Assembly (NCBI GenBank): GCA_038380795.1
Contig: CM076261.1
Span: forward strand, 12,468,556 to 12,532,555
Reading direction: 5' to 3'
From: Pyrocephalus nanus
Lineage: Eukaryota; Chordata; Aves; Passeriformes; Tyrannidae
Length of the DNA: 64,000 nucleotides
The position numbers and the translations under genes are program-made. The notes below the pieces were generated by a model. It searched no databases. It was not told where the DNA came from and worked only from the letters and a program-made list of their open reading frames with translations. This document shows positions 23,276 through 35,800 of this stretch, piece by piece; positions within the stretch are counted from its first letter, which is position 1, and each line of letters begins with the position of its first letter.

Positions 23276-26200
23276 GGCTTGGGTTTTAGGTAAAAAAAAA
23301 ATAAAAATCTCCATCCACTTTTTCCATATGGGCATGTTCTGCTAACTAAATTTTAAATGCTAGGTATCTATATATTAGTCAGGGTAGGGATGGGTGGGAG
23401 TCAAACTGAATTTTTGCTCCTAAAGTGCATGCTATTCACTTCAAGGAATACAAATAACATAAGAACATTCTTATCCAAATTTAGAATGTGGTTTTTCAGC
23501 TTTTACCCTAGGGAAACAAAATTGACGCTGCAATTATTTTCATTGGTAATTACCTTTCTGGGTTGTTGTTTTTTTTTCATTCAGCAGTTATCAGACTTGT
23601 GCCCATGAAGTCATTTAATTAATGCAGTCATTTTTTTTTATTTAAAGTAATGTTTGCAGGCACTTTGAAGTAATTTTTTGCAATGCTTACATTTACACTT
23701 CAGTTGAGGAGTGGTTTTTCACATCTGAATTTCTCTTATTCTTAGTGCAGTATGTTGCCATGATGATTTGATATAGTTGAAACTCCAAGAGAATAATTAA
23801 TGCAAAAGAAATTTATAATGTCCTCTGCAAGATTTTTATTTAGCTTTATTATACTTTAATTTTCACTCTTATGCTGGCTGCCAGAATACTTGCCCATCAC
23901 TATGACTATAGGAACCAAAACACATTCATATTATTTTAGGGAGATCCAGAAGAAATGTAAAGAGTTATTCAACAGTATTTTCTTCCTAACTTAGCCACAT
24001 CTTTTTATGGAAACAAATATTCTGCATATAGAAGGCAAGAACAAGAAAACAAAAGAAAACATGCTTTAAATTAATATTAGTTAACATAGCTTCTGGTGTA
24101 ATTTAAGTCAAAGCACATTAATAATAGTGTGGTCAGATAAACTGAGAGGTATTCTTGGTGTGCAGCAGATGTTACCTGGCAAATAAAAATCTTGTAACTC
24201 AAGTCAGTAGGCAGGCAAAAAGTTGAAATTACACGTGGATGAAGTAATTAGTGAATTCTTGAAGACCTGATTCAGAGTAATTTAAACAAAGATTACCTGT
24301 ACATTCTGATAATTTTTAGACCTAGCCTAGAAAACTGAATGCCTGTATTTACAAGTGTTGTTTAGCAGAAAAATGGTTGCAGACAAAGAAATAATGCTTT
24401 TGGAATTTACATCAATTTGCTGGCAAGAAGTTCTTCTTTAACTTGATGGAACTGTGCTGAATCCAGAATCGGAGAGTAAGCTTCCGTTGTTGTCACTCAC
24501 TCAGTAAGGGAATGTCCCCTCATGGTAAGGAGTGAACGACTTACATGCCTTGTACAGTCTGAATCCACACCAGATCTAAAGTACAGTTAGAAGATGTTTT
24601 CTTAATAGATTTTATTGTTTTGTTGTTTTTTTTTAATTGCTTTTCTTGCCCCTTAGCACTATTAAATAGAGTTATCTTTCCCCTTTCAGACTTTTCAGTT
24701 ATGTCTGTTTTGACATAATAGTGGTACTAAAGCAATGCTTCCCTGTGGATGAACAATGCTACAGAGCTTTTCTCTGTCATACTGATGACTGTCCAGTTGG
24801 GTGGTGTCATGTAAGTGATGACAATTGCATGTCAGAAAGTTGCAAATCTGAAAGTGGAGCAGGAGCCTTCCTCTGAGTGCCAGAAGTAAATAGCTTCCAG
24901 CCTTCATCTTCATTGGAGGCTTGATTTTCTTACACCTGATAAGCACAGAGTCTACCTGCACTCCTTTCATTACTGTTGAAGGTTCTTGAAGCTGTAGGGT
25001 CTTGGAGATGATCCTGTTGTTGTAGATTGTTGTAAGTGACCATCACCTTCATCATTTCCAGCTCTGAGGACCATCCCAGTGTGCCAAGACAGAAAAGGAT
25101 CTCTGTCCTAGGCTAGTCCTTGCCATTGTCTCTGTTGGCCCTTTTTTTGACCAGGTTTGCGTCTCTAAGGGCTCTTGTTTATGGTTTCCCCCTTTAGTCA
25201 TTATTGAGTAAAGAGTGCTCAATGCATTGAAAAGTTTCTTGATCCGATGATGACCTTAACAAATCAAGTGCTCTCCCCTTCCACATGCCCTTACACCAAA
25301 CTATTTCTTATCATCTCTGATGTTATACAGTCTGGTGACCTCCTCCTGCAGTCAGTTTGCTTCGTCACAAAAACAGGCAGGCAAGGAGCCCAGCTCTCCT
25401 TGCCCCAACCTCAGCAAGAGGCCTCAGGCATCCCTGCAGCCACATTCCTTCAGGGCTACAGCTCCTCCAGAGCTTATGCTGGGTCAAGGCCTCTGTTTTG
25501 CAGGAACAGTTCCTCCACCAGAGGTTGGGGACCATGCCCTGTAGGACATTACCACCACTGCTGAGCACAGGAAGGTGCTTCTCAGCAGGGCATCTGTCCC
25601 CCTTTTCTGTGCATCCTTCTCTGCCAACTGCTGCTGGTGCCTCCTTGGGCAGTGCCCTGTGTCAACCAGCGACCCTCATCAGTCATAGCAGAGGAGATCT
25701 GTAACAGCTGACCATGAGGTCAGGAAGCAGACTGGATTTGGTGTACTGCACATCACATAAAGATTCCAGTCATGGCACAGGGTCAAATGAGGTTGGTGGA
25801 GAGGATTACTGTGACTAGTGCCATTCGAGGTACTAAGATGGACATAAAGGCACTTCAGGGATAAATCCTGTTCTAGTCAGCTGACACATGGTGATGCAGT
25901 AACAAGCAGGTACTGTTGAGATACAGCCTTTACAGAGGAGGGGTTCTCTCCACACAGATGGTCTGGACATGCTGAAGGCTGTCTTTGTATATTTTTAGGA
26001 CTATTTTTAGGACTTCCATATATTGTTTTCATTAATCGAAATATACCTGCTCTCCAATGATAAAATAAAGCTTACATGTTTACCCAATTCCTTAGATGCA
26101 GGGAAATATTTAAGATTTTCAAGTTTCTTGCTTCTCTCCCTCTTTGTTCCCATATAATTAACACTAGGAAGACTCTATAAAGCAACATTCTCAGAAAATC

Positions 26201-28050
26201 TTAAAGCATTTTCCTGTTTTAAAGATTGGGAAACTGAGGCACATAAGAAAAGGAATGTGAGGTGTTTATGCACTGCAGCTTTAAGAGATAACCCAGGGTC
26301 TTGGGAAAAAAAAAAAAAAAAGTCAAAAGCCAAAACCAGTAAAATCACTAATTATAAGAAGTAACCATTAGGCTAAATGCTTGGGAAATACACTACATTG
26401 TTAGTAGGAGCCAGGAGCGTCTTACAGGAAAGACAAAAATCTTTAAATGATGCCAAAGGTTTCTTCTCCTGTGACAACTATGCTGCCTTGAAAATTGTCA
26501 CAGTATATGTTCAGACCTTATCTATATTGTATCTCAAAATTAGTGGCAAACACATTTGAAGTATAAAAACTACATATTCTTGTCTGAAATACTGCATTTT
26601 GCTAGCTACATCTTCATTCTTATTGCACCTACTCTGTAACATGGATGTTTCACTTGTGCAGAGTCCAGCTAATAATAATAATGATGTTATTTTATACAAT
26701 TTTCATTTGAAGAAATTACTTATGCTGGTGCAATCAAGCAGACTGCTTTAGCAGATAGTGGCTAATAGATTCTGATTATGCAAATCTTAAATATTTCATT
26801 CAGTATAGGGTGAGTAATGAGGTTTTAATAGTTTTCAGTTTTAATAAATTTTCTTAAAATATACCTTTAACCATTTTGAATTATTTTATGTGCTCAATTT
26901 AATTTTCATAATTATTCTTCAGCAAGCAAAATACCAGAGCTGTTGACATAAAATTTAATAAGCAAGCATTTGTATTAGGACTTGGATTTTAATTTTATTT
27001 GATCTTACCAGCCAAAGTAGTCAGTAACCATTCACAATTAACTGTATGTTCAGAATGCGGACTAGAAATTGCATAGATACAATTTTCCAGTTATGTAAAG
27101 GGTAAATAGACTGAAATATTTTTAAGGAAACAATTGTAAATAAAAGTAAAGAAAAAAAGCTCAAATTTATTTAAATATTTTCCTATATATTGTTATCCTT
27201 ATACTGTGAAAAATCTGGTTTTTCCTCTCACTAGGTTGGATTTCACATATGCAGAAAACATTATCAGTGAGACACTACTCAACATCTGCAGGAAGAATTG
27301 CTCTGTAGCTTCCTTAGTCTTTTTTTTGGCAACTCCATGGTTAAAATTTTCTACAGTTAAAATGGAAAATGATTTTGCAACTTCAGGCTAAGGTGCTATA
27401 TCAGATTAGATATGTGTAAAATAACTTCTTAATGCTGACCACTGTAATTTTAATACCTATAGATCTCATTAACCACACAAACAAAATCCTATTTAGTTCA
27501 TTCAAGTTCCTGTGTCACTATGCATGATGACCACCACCCTTCTTGAATCTGAAGAGATTAATTTGTTACTGTAGGTCTGCATGTGTCCATATACCACTAA
27601 ATATCTATGTGTTTTCTTTCTTCCTCTTCTAAAGAAGGGGATTTATAGACATACTGTAGCATGGGATGTAATATGCTTGCATAGTGAGAAAAAAAAGAGA
27701 AATAAATTAATTTTTGTTTAGTAAGAACAGTGTTGTATTGTTTTAGGTGGACATCCAGGCACGTTTTTATTTCTTTACAATCATTCTGACATTTTTGCTT
27801 CTTCAAGGGCTGTTTGACAAAGAGGGTGATTAATTCCCAGGGTTTTTCTTTTCTTTGGTGAAATAGTTTCTAAATTGTGGATAATAGCAAACATCTGCAG
27901 AGCTCTATTTGTAGAGCCAACAGGATGCAAGTAGATTGTGGGGTGCTAATGTAATAGCTGTGATAAAAACCAGACACTGTATTAATGAAAACCAACCTCT
28001 TGGGCTGGTAACTATTATGATTTTCTGTATTGTATCTCTCTGTGTACTTT
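23276..28050. other. Intergenic sequence with a GC-richer patch, no gene recognised
   Basis: Mostly AT-rich. Between about 24.45 and 25.95 kb the base composition becomes more balanced, with open frames up to 115 codons on both strands (25357-25704 and others). None has recognisable domains. The patch could be a decayed transposable element. A run of about 17 A lies near 26306-26322. Confidence 0.55.
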
Positions 28051-28199
28051 CCACTTAGGAAGGGTTGTCCCCTTTTGAAAGAAAGTCACTCCAGTATGCT
28101 GTGCAGAGCTTCACCATGTTACCTGCAGGACATCTTTCTATAGTTGCAGATGGGAAGGAGAGCCAGCATCCCAAGCACCTAAGACTGTGAAACACCAAG

Positions 28200-28430
28200 G
28201 GAGAGACCCTCGGGCCAGTGTGAGGGCTGGTGGCTCCGTGGGCTGTCAGGCTGTGGGAGGGTCTCCATCGGGGTCCGTCAAGGCAGAGCATGTCAGCCAG
28301 TGCCTGTCGCACTCCCCCAGCCAGGGGCACTAGGGCAGACAGCCCTGGGCACTGGGCAGCTCCCTGGGCCCATGGGTGGGCTGAGCAGAGCTGTGGGAGC
28401 TGGAGAGCAGCCTTGCTGCAGCAAGTGGCA
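28200..28430 (+). repeat. GC-rich patch, possibly related to 31.98-32.25 kb in opposite orientation
   Basis: GGGCAGCTCCCTGGG followed about 35 bp later by GCTGTGGGAGCTGGAGAGCA is echoed in order on the minus strand at 32.16-32.06 kb. The 171-codon minus-strand open frame over it (28570-28055) is proline/alanine-rich in the middle and has no recognisable domain, so I regard it as a by-product. Confidence 0.35.
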
Positions 28431-28619
28431 TTGTTCCGTTTGAATAGAAGGATACAGCAGTACCCACAGAGATCGTTCCTTGTATTTGAAGCATCCAAGG
28501 AAACATAACAGTACTGCGGATTTTCTTTTAGGGCCAGATATTTTCTGTCGCTAGAGAGTCGGTGCTGCACTGTGATGGCCTAGCTTTGTCATCTGTTGTC
28601 CTGAAGTTAGAGGCTTAGA

Positions 28620-31600
28620 ATCATGGTTAATGTTTTTCCACAGTTCAAAAAGCACGATTTGGTTTCCCTTGCTATAATCTGAAAGTATTAACATATTTTC
28701 TGTCCTTTTTGGGGTTTAAGACACCATTACGCATGCAAAAATTCAGCATTTTCCAGACAAGAGTTTCAATATCAAGTAGAGAGATTTTTAGGATTTCAAC
28801 CTCATGTACGTGACAGAAGTATAATTATAGAAGAATTTCCTAAATGCTGTCTCAAAATACCAAAATTTCAAAAGGATGTACTCATCAAGAAAATACCGGT
28901 ACAAGGTATAGCATTAGATAGAGCATATACATGAATAAAATATTACTGTTTTACATAACTGGTAGGGCACAAAACCGACACACAGCTGGACGCCAGGCTG
29001 AGGCCCCCAACAAAAACTTTCTCAACCTACTTTTTCACAGCCTGTGTAGAAAACATTCCTGTTGCCAGATGTTTTGATGAGGTTAGATCTGTGATATCCC
29101 CTCTGGAAAGATGGCCACCATCTTTGTAACAAACAGCTTAGCTTATGTCTTAGCTTTCCAGCATCCCACTGATTTTCACAGAACTCTGTGTCCTCCTTTC
29201 AGGCTTTGAAGCTGAAAAAAGAAAGTAATGTTTTGTTGGCTTGTGAACCAGTCTGTCAACATCTTGGAACTGTAAATTACAGCACGCTTACCATAGTTTG
29301 CTTGGATTGGCAGAAACTAGTTGTACACATGTCAGTATCCTGTGATTATTAGCAGCAGCAGAAACTAGAAGAGCTAATATAACATGGGACTAAATGAGAT
29401 ATCTGGTAAAAATATTTTTGAGGGTTGCTGTTATCCTGTTATCCTGTTCTAATTCTTCCATTCATGTGAGAAATTATTCTGCTTTTTTTGACCTGAAAAC
29501 ATTATGTTCTGGCAGGCAATCATACAATCTTGATTGATTTTCAAGAGAAAAAAAGACCCTCCCAGCATTTTTACTTATAGTATTTCAAATTTATTTGCTT
29601 GTTTTGGCACTCTCTTTTTCTCCTATCTAAGAATTGGGTTTCTGCACATTTTTTTTAAAGATTCTAATCTGACAGCGTCTAGGAGTCTGAATTCCATATA
29701 ATGTGTCATTTACTTCCTGTGTGACATAAATGATATGCATTTACTTCATCTGCAAAGGCACAAAAAATATTATCATAAGGTTGTTGTGGGATCTAATATT
29801 TATAAAGCATGCTCTATTCCCTTCCACTGAGAAGTCTCATGAGAGAATATTTATGCTGTTCAAAATGTTGGCTCTGAAGAATATGAACATATAAACCAAA
29901 CATCTAATTAAAAATCTCTCTATGTGAAGATTTATTTTGGCTTTTAGTTACATAAGTCAGTATTATGTATGATCTATAGCTATTCTATAGCTATTCTGTA
30001 CATTAGACCAATATCAATATCAAAAAAGGTATTAAAGAGTTTAAGTACTTAAAAAGGGAATGTGGGAGAAGTTAACGCATTATATGAAAAAAACGTTTTT
30101 GTGATTCTGTCATTCCTTTATCCCAGATGCTACATTTCCCCTGATATCATTGCTTATAAAGTACAGTTTACTTTTTTTTTTTTGTGTGTGTTTGTAATAA
30201 GGTCTGTCTTATAAATATAGTGTGTCTCATAATACAGTGTGGATGAATTAGAAATATCCATGAACATCAAGGAAAATGTGACAGTAGGGTGTCTCAGGTA
30301 AAGTCTGGAGTAGGATTTAAAGGGCAGACTTTAATAACCTGCTGTGCCAGTGACTTTCTCAGAAGTCACAGTCCCTGTGTTTTCCAGTCTAAGTTTGAAA
30401 AAACGAAAACTGTGCTAACATTAATTTGCAGGAATTTAGATACTCTGAGAATCTTATGTTTCCAGCTACCTGAAGGAATTTTTTAACAGGATTCCATCAG
30501 AATGGTTTGTATCACCCCATGCTGATTTAGATATACTTTTATTAGCTGCTTACATTGAGAATATGGGTGCCAGTAACTGAAAATTAGTTTCTATATGGAT
30601 TCTTCCATAATATTGATAGCTGAATACATGGTTTCTAAAAACTTCAACGTTCAAGGGCTAGCATGTCTTAGTCTGCTTTATTTTAATGGAAGACTCACAC
30701 CAAATTCAAATAGATAGAAATGTGTTTCAGCAAAATGTTTATTCTCTAAATACACATATCAGCAACAAAACTATTGATGTAAAAGTTCTGTCTTCAGTTA
30801 ATATTCCATGGGTGTAGAGAAAAAGGGGTTTAAATTCTAAAGATAATACTACTTTGAAAATTATTAAAATATATTTACATTTTCAGTCACCAACTTAGAA
30901 TTTTTAGATGACTACATAAAGACACAAAGTGCTCTCATTTTCTCCTTTCTAACTTTCCCCTCTATATTTTTACATTTGATTGTTAGAAATTTTGGGATAA
31001 TAATTGCTTTTTAGTCTAATTTCTCTTAGGACAGGAAAATGCTTCTCTAAGCTGTGCAATGGGCACTGCATCTTTTCTTAGCTACTGTAAAACTTCCTCT
31101 TTCATCCCTTCAGTTGGGCATGAGATGCTAGTGAGATACAACTGAAGAATATGAAGGGGCTTTTTGTCAGAGAATACATGTGTCAGCAGGCTAGAAGTAG
31201 CAAGCTCCCAGGTTTGGTGTTAGCAACCTCTTTGAGAATGGCTCAGTCCTGCTGGGCCAGACAAGCTGTCACTTGGGGAAGGGCCAGGCTCCTCCAAACA
31301 GGCCAACCTGCCATGCTGCTGCTGCTGTTGCTGGATTGTCTTCTAGTTCCATGGAGCTGGCAGGAGAGAAAAGTCTTACAGTTCTAGTCAGTATTTTTGA
31401 GTCCTGGAGCTATTAGCTGTTGCTGCTCCAACAGTTGCACTTCCATCTGTTTTCACTTTCCATATCTTGCCTAATTTTGGTTTGCCTTCTTTCTCACACC
31501 TCAACAAGAATTTTCTCAGTGAACCAGAGCCAAGGTCAGGCAGTGGGGCTGTACAAACCAGGGACAGCTGAACCCCACAGCAGAGGGTCACACAGCTACT

Positions 31601-31970
31601 AATGAGAAAAGTTACTGTGAGAAAAATACTGGTATAGAAGCCAAGAAGCCAGTGAAACAAAAAATGAAAGTCAGAGTGTGGAAAAAAGGGCAACAGAACA
31701 TAGTATAATTTTTTTTAAGACATTGGATTCATCATACAAGTATGATCTATTCAAAGTCTAGCTTTGAATTTCATGTCCCTAAATTCAGCTATGAAGTCAT
31801 TGCCAAGTAAAAAGGTACACCGATGAAAGATAACTGTCAAAGGTAACAAAGTCCAAGTACATACTTTTAAATTCCTGTATGCAGTTAACCTGATTTCTGT
31901 AATACAGTTTTACTTTATATTGATTTGATTTAAAATATCCAATATTGACTGAATTGGAAAAAAAAAATCA
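28620..31970. other. Intergenic AT-rich sequence, no gene recognised
   Basis: Nothing coding is evident. A tandem 11-mer pair lies at 29974-29995, and a slightly GC-richer patch with a short (CTG)n run lies near 31190-31390. The stretch 28960-29130 has an LTR-like look but could not be assigned. Confidence 0.6.
29974..29995 (+). repeat. Tandem 11-mer pair
   Basis: CTATAGCTATT is repeated twice head to tail. Confidence 0.9.
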
Positions 31971-31974
31971 GTAG

Positions 31975-32250
31975 ATGTTCTGTGGCCCTGGAGCACCAGC
32001 CCTGCCTGTCCCTGCCCACGACCCTATTGTGTCCCCTGACCCAGCAAAGCCCTAACCAGGCTGTTCTCCAGCTCCCCACAGCCCTGCCCTGCGTGGCCAC
32101 GGGTCCCCGGAGTCAGGCCCACATCTCAGCCTTTGTCTGTCCCTAACCCCATCCCCAGGGAGCTGCCCCACGCTGCCTGGTTACCTCCCAGCTGCCTGCT
32201 TCTAACAGACGGTGGGGACCCCCCGCCACCAACGCAGCCCCTGTGGTGCC
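31975..32250 (-). repeat. GC-rich patch, possible second copy of the 28.2 kb repeat
   Basis: The minus strand reads GGGGCAGCTCCCTGGGG and then GGGCTGTGGGGAGCTGGAGA, in the same order as at 28.3-28.4 kb. The stretches between these blocks are only loosely similar. It could be an unnamed interspersed repeat or LTR fragment. Confidence 0.35.
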
Positions 32251-32429
32251 CTGACACCTGCACAAAACTGTGTTCAGAGGGTATTAGGAGTAGGAAGTCC
32301 TATGCACAAGACTTTTCATCAAGGGACGTTATGTCCAAAAGAAATGCTACAGTTTTGTAATGAATATGTCGGTATCGATTCAAACGGCAGTTGTAATTTA
32401 ACCATGAGGGAGGTAACATGGACTGGTTA

Positions 32430-35328
32430 GTACTACTGCATTGAGGCTCAGGACATTATTTGCTTTTTTTCATGGTTCTGCTACTCAGGTGCTTGTAAGT
32501 ATGATAAATTCAAATAACTTTCCACCTAAATTCTCTACAGGAAGATGAGAATTATGATGCTTTTGCTTTTGTTAAAATCCACTTTATAGAGATTTGGTGG
32601 GTTTTTTTGCTGAAGTCTTTGGATAAAGAACTGAGATTTACTGTTTCATACACATGCATGATATATCTCAGTCAAGGTCTGCTGAAACAGTTTCTATAAC
32701 TATTGTACTTTTCAATACACAGGTTAAATTGTTACTTAAATACTTCAGTATTGTCGCAGTCTCATGGAAGATTCGAGCTGGGTGGAACTCAGTGAATAAC
32801 TTTGTTCATCTTCACACTTCAATATCTGCTCAAAGTGTTCATTTCTGAAAACAAACTCTGCAAGATGTCTGCCTTCTGCATTATATGCTATTTGATTTTT
32901 AAGCTTATTTTGACAGTACAAATACTTCATATAACCATACCGTAATGTTGAATTTGGATACTCTAGTCTGATTCACAGTGCATGAAGTACATTCTGTTCC
33001 AAAGAACAGAAAAAACTTTGTTTTTTATCAATTTTTAAGTCTTGTAAACATCATTATGGCTAAATAATTTACCAAGTCACTTAACTGTTTATCAAAATTT
33101 CCTTAGTATCCTTCATTTGAAACAGGTTATTCTTAAGCCCAAGTGCCTGTACCTTTGGCTCAGCTTCATTAGTCAGCCCCAATCAGGACTCTCTTAACCA
33201 AGCCATAAAAATTGTTAATATAAGTGATATAGAAGCTGATTTAATCTTTTCCCGTGCAGGAGGCACATAGAGTCAAGTTGAAACACAGTATGTTTCCAAC
33301 TACCCAGAAATATCCATGAACGTTTCTCCCAGAATGTAGCCATATAACTGAGCAACAAACATCTGAAAACACCAATATATTTATGTTTAATCTGCAAAAG
33401 GTGGAAGAACAGATGTTTCTCACATGATTAGAAATGATAGCACATGTCCTGATTTGTCCCAGAACATTTTTACTGCCAAGTTAGTTTTATTGAAAAGCAA
33501 AAATTTTCCGTTTACAGCATTTTTTCTCTTTGTACCTTGTCATAGTGACGGGAGCCACATTTTAACATAATTATAGCCATGACTTCTTTGTCAGAATCTG
33601 AATCTGTGGTTTCATACCTTATTAGATTTATAAAAAATGATATCTGGAGCACAATTATTGCTCCAGAAGCAAGTATGTCCTAGAGAATGTTTGGTCACTA
33701 TTGGAACAAAAGAAAAAAGGTAAATAGATAGGAAAATAGTTATTTTAAATATCATATAAACAATAAGATAAACACAAAAATATTACCAAAAATTCTAGCT
33801 GTTTCCATAACTCAATGCAGTTCAGTTTTGCAAGCTAGCAATTTATTTGTACCATAGTATAATATGGAAGATTTTTTGAAGCAAACATTGTCTTGATTTC
33901 AGCACAGTTTCATGTAGATAACATAAATACTCTTTAAACTGCTCTATTAGCTATCTTTTTTAAAATTCTCCATTACTCTTATTCTAGAATATAAATATTA
34001 TTAGCAAAAAATTGAGCTAATTGTGGCTATGTGCTCACAGGGGAAAAAAAAAAAAAAAAAAAAGGAGATACCAGAATAGCTTTTAACTTCAACTGTAGTG
34101 TACTTCAGGAAACGCATCCAGATTCTAATCTTCTCCTGTTTAATATTAGATTACCTATTCTCTGTTGACTTTCACAAACCTTGATTTGTTTCCTGTGTTA
34201 GTCAGACAACTGACATATATATGTTAAGAGACTTATAAAATACATAAATGCATAAATTTTGAGTAAGAAAGTATTTGCACAGGTAGTTCATATTTTGTGA
34301 TAGACATTTTTATATTGTTGAAAATAAAAGTAATCTCTTTGGGCAAGCTTTTTGAAGATATTTCTCCCAAAGGTCTTTCTTCTTTTGTGTATTTAGATGA
34401 TCTACATTTAACAAGGCTTTGATGAAAACTTTAAATAGATAATCTAATCAGTATATCTATTCAAAATGCAGTGTCTTCAAACATTTAAATATTAGGCAAA
34501 GTAGGAACAAGCTATCACTACTTCTTTGGTTCTGTACATTATCCACTTTCCTCAAATGAGGAGGAGCACATTAAGATGACAGACTATATCGGTTCTACTT
34601 TTCAAGTTGCAGCTCTTGGCACTAGTTGATGGTAATTCTTTTATAACATAAAGCATCAGCATAATCATTATTTTTTCTGCTTTTTAGCCTCAGTTAAAGG
34701 TTCCTATCTATGTTCTTTCTGACTTCAGTTAAATCCAGTCTTCCTCTGGCACAGAAAATGTATTCATTTCAATCAAACATAACTCCAATGAAAAAAATAT
34801 GCTAGTAAACTGTGCTAGTACAAACTAACAGTGTGCTTAGGCCTTTATAAATAAAAAACAACGTGGTTTGAACTTTAGGAGAGGAAATTTTGTCATGTGT
34901 TTCCTTATTTTCTTCTTAACATATTGCACAAATCAGAGCAAACTAACAGGAAGTATTAGGTGACCAGGAGAGGATCAGAAGGAAATATTTTTTCTGTCCT
35001 CATGGAGAAATCTAGGGCTCTAGTGCAAAGCACTCAGGCCAGGTGCCTTTGGCATTTCTACCTTCCCTGCAAGAAAGGACCTACAGTTGGCTCAGTCTCC
35101 TCACAGCTGCCCAGGGAGATCATCAGCAGGAAATGCAGTAAAAGCTAATACTGTGCAGGTGTTCTCACTCAGCATGAAAATCAGAAATCCACAGAATTGC
35201 AATCTGCTGAAAACAGTTTTTTCCAGTTTCTCTATCTTGCTAGCTAATTAAATGTTAAGCCCTTTCCACCCATTGCTTAGAATTTCAAGCTTTAAAAGTT
35301 AATAATCTTTTAGATCAGATAAACTTGG
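32430..35328. other. Intergenic AT-rich sequence, no gene recognised
   Basis: Only short open frames and a run of 20 A at 34044-34063 are visible. Confidence 0.7.
34044..34063 (+). repeat. A homopolymer (20)
   Basis: A run of 20 A between GGGG and GGAG. No retroposon body was recognised upstream. Confidence 0.95.
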
Positions 35329-35800
35329 AATTTATAAGGCTGGAAAACACCTCCAAGATCGAGTCCAACCATTAACCTGGCACCACCGTGTTCACCACTA
35401 AACCATGTCCCCAAGTGCCACACAGAAGCATAGAATATCTTGAGTTGGAAGGAACCCACACGGATGATTGACACATGGGCACACCCACATGCCTTTTGAA
35501 CACATCCACAGATCATGATTCCACCACTCCCCTGGCAGCCTGTTCCAAGGCCTGACCGCCCTCTCAGTAAAGAAATTTTTCCTAATACCCAATCTAAACC
35601 TTTCCCGGTGAAACTTGAGGCTCCTGTCACTTGTTTTCTGGGAGAAGAGACCAACCCCTATCTCGCTTCAACTTTGTTTCAGGTAGCTGTAGAAGCCGAT
35701 AAGGTCTCCCTCGAGCTTCCTTTTGTCCAGCCTAAACAACCCAGCCACCCTTCATTTGTCTTACTCCTTAAACCCTTCACCAGCTCCTTTGCTCTTTGTT
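35329..35800 (-). mobile_element. CR1 LINE 3' fragment, interrupted by a second CR1 tip
   Basis: On the minus strand this is a long CR1 3' end. On the + strand it shows CACCTCCAAGATCGAGTCCA, CCTGGCAGCCTGTTCCAAGG, AGTAAAGAAATTTTTCCTAA and CTTCACCAGCTCCTTTGC in reverse-CR1 order. The block at 35423-35472 does not belong to the consensus at that point and is itself a CR1 terminus. Confidence 0.9.
35423..35472 (-). mobile_element. Very short CR1 3' tip nested in another CR1
   Basis: CATAGAATATCTTGAGTTGG and the following GGAACCCACACGGATGAT form the 3' terminal ~45 bp of a CR1 subfamily that differs from the host copy. The host sequence resumes after it (CACATGCCTTTTGAACA). Similar GC(C)ACAC strings on both sides may be a target duplication, but this is not clear. 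Confidence 0.65.

Noticed and set aside
28055..28570. 171-codon minus-strand open frame
   Set aside because: GC-rich patch with no recognisable domain, no splice or promoter context; more likely chance or repeat-derived.
28960..29130. LTR-like stretch (GCTGGACGCCAGGCTGAGGC and flanks)
   Set aside because: Only a vague resemblance to avian LTR ends; no boundaries, polyadenylation signal or target duplication seen.
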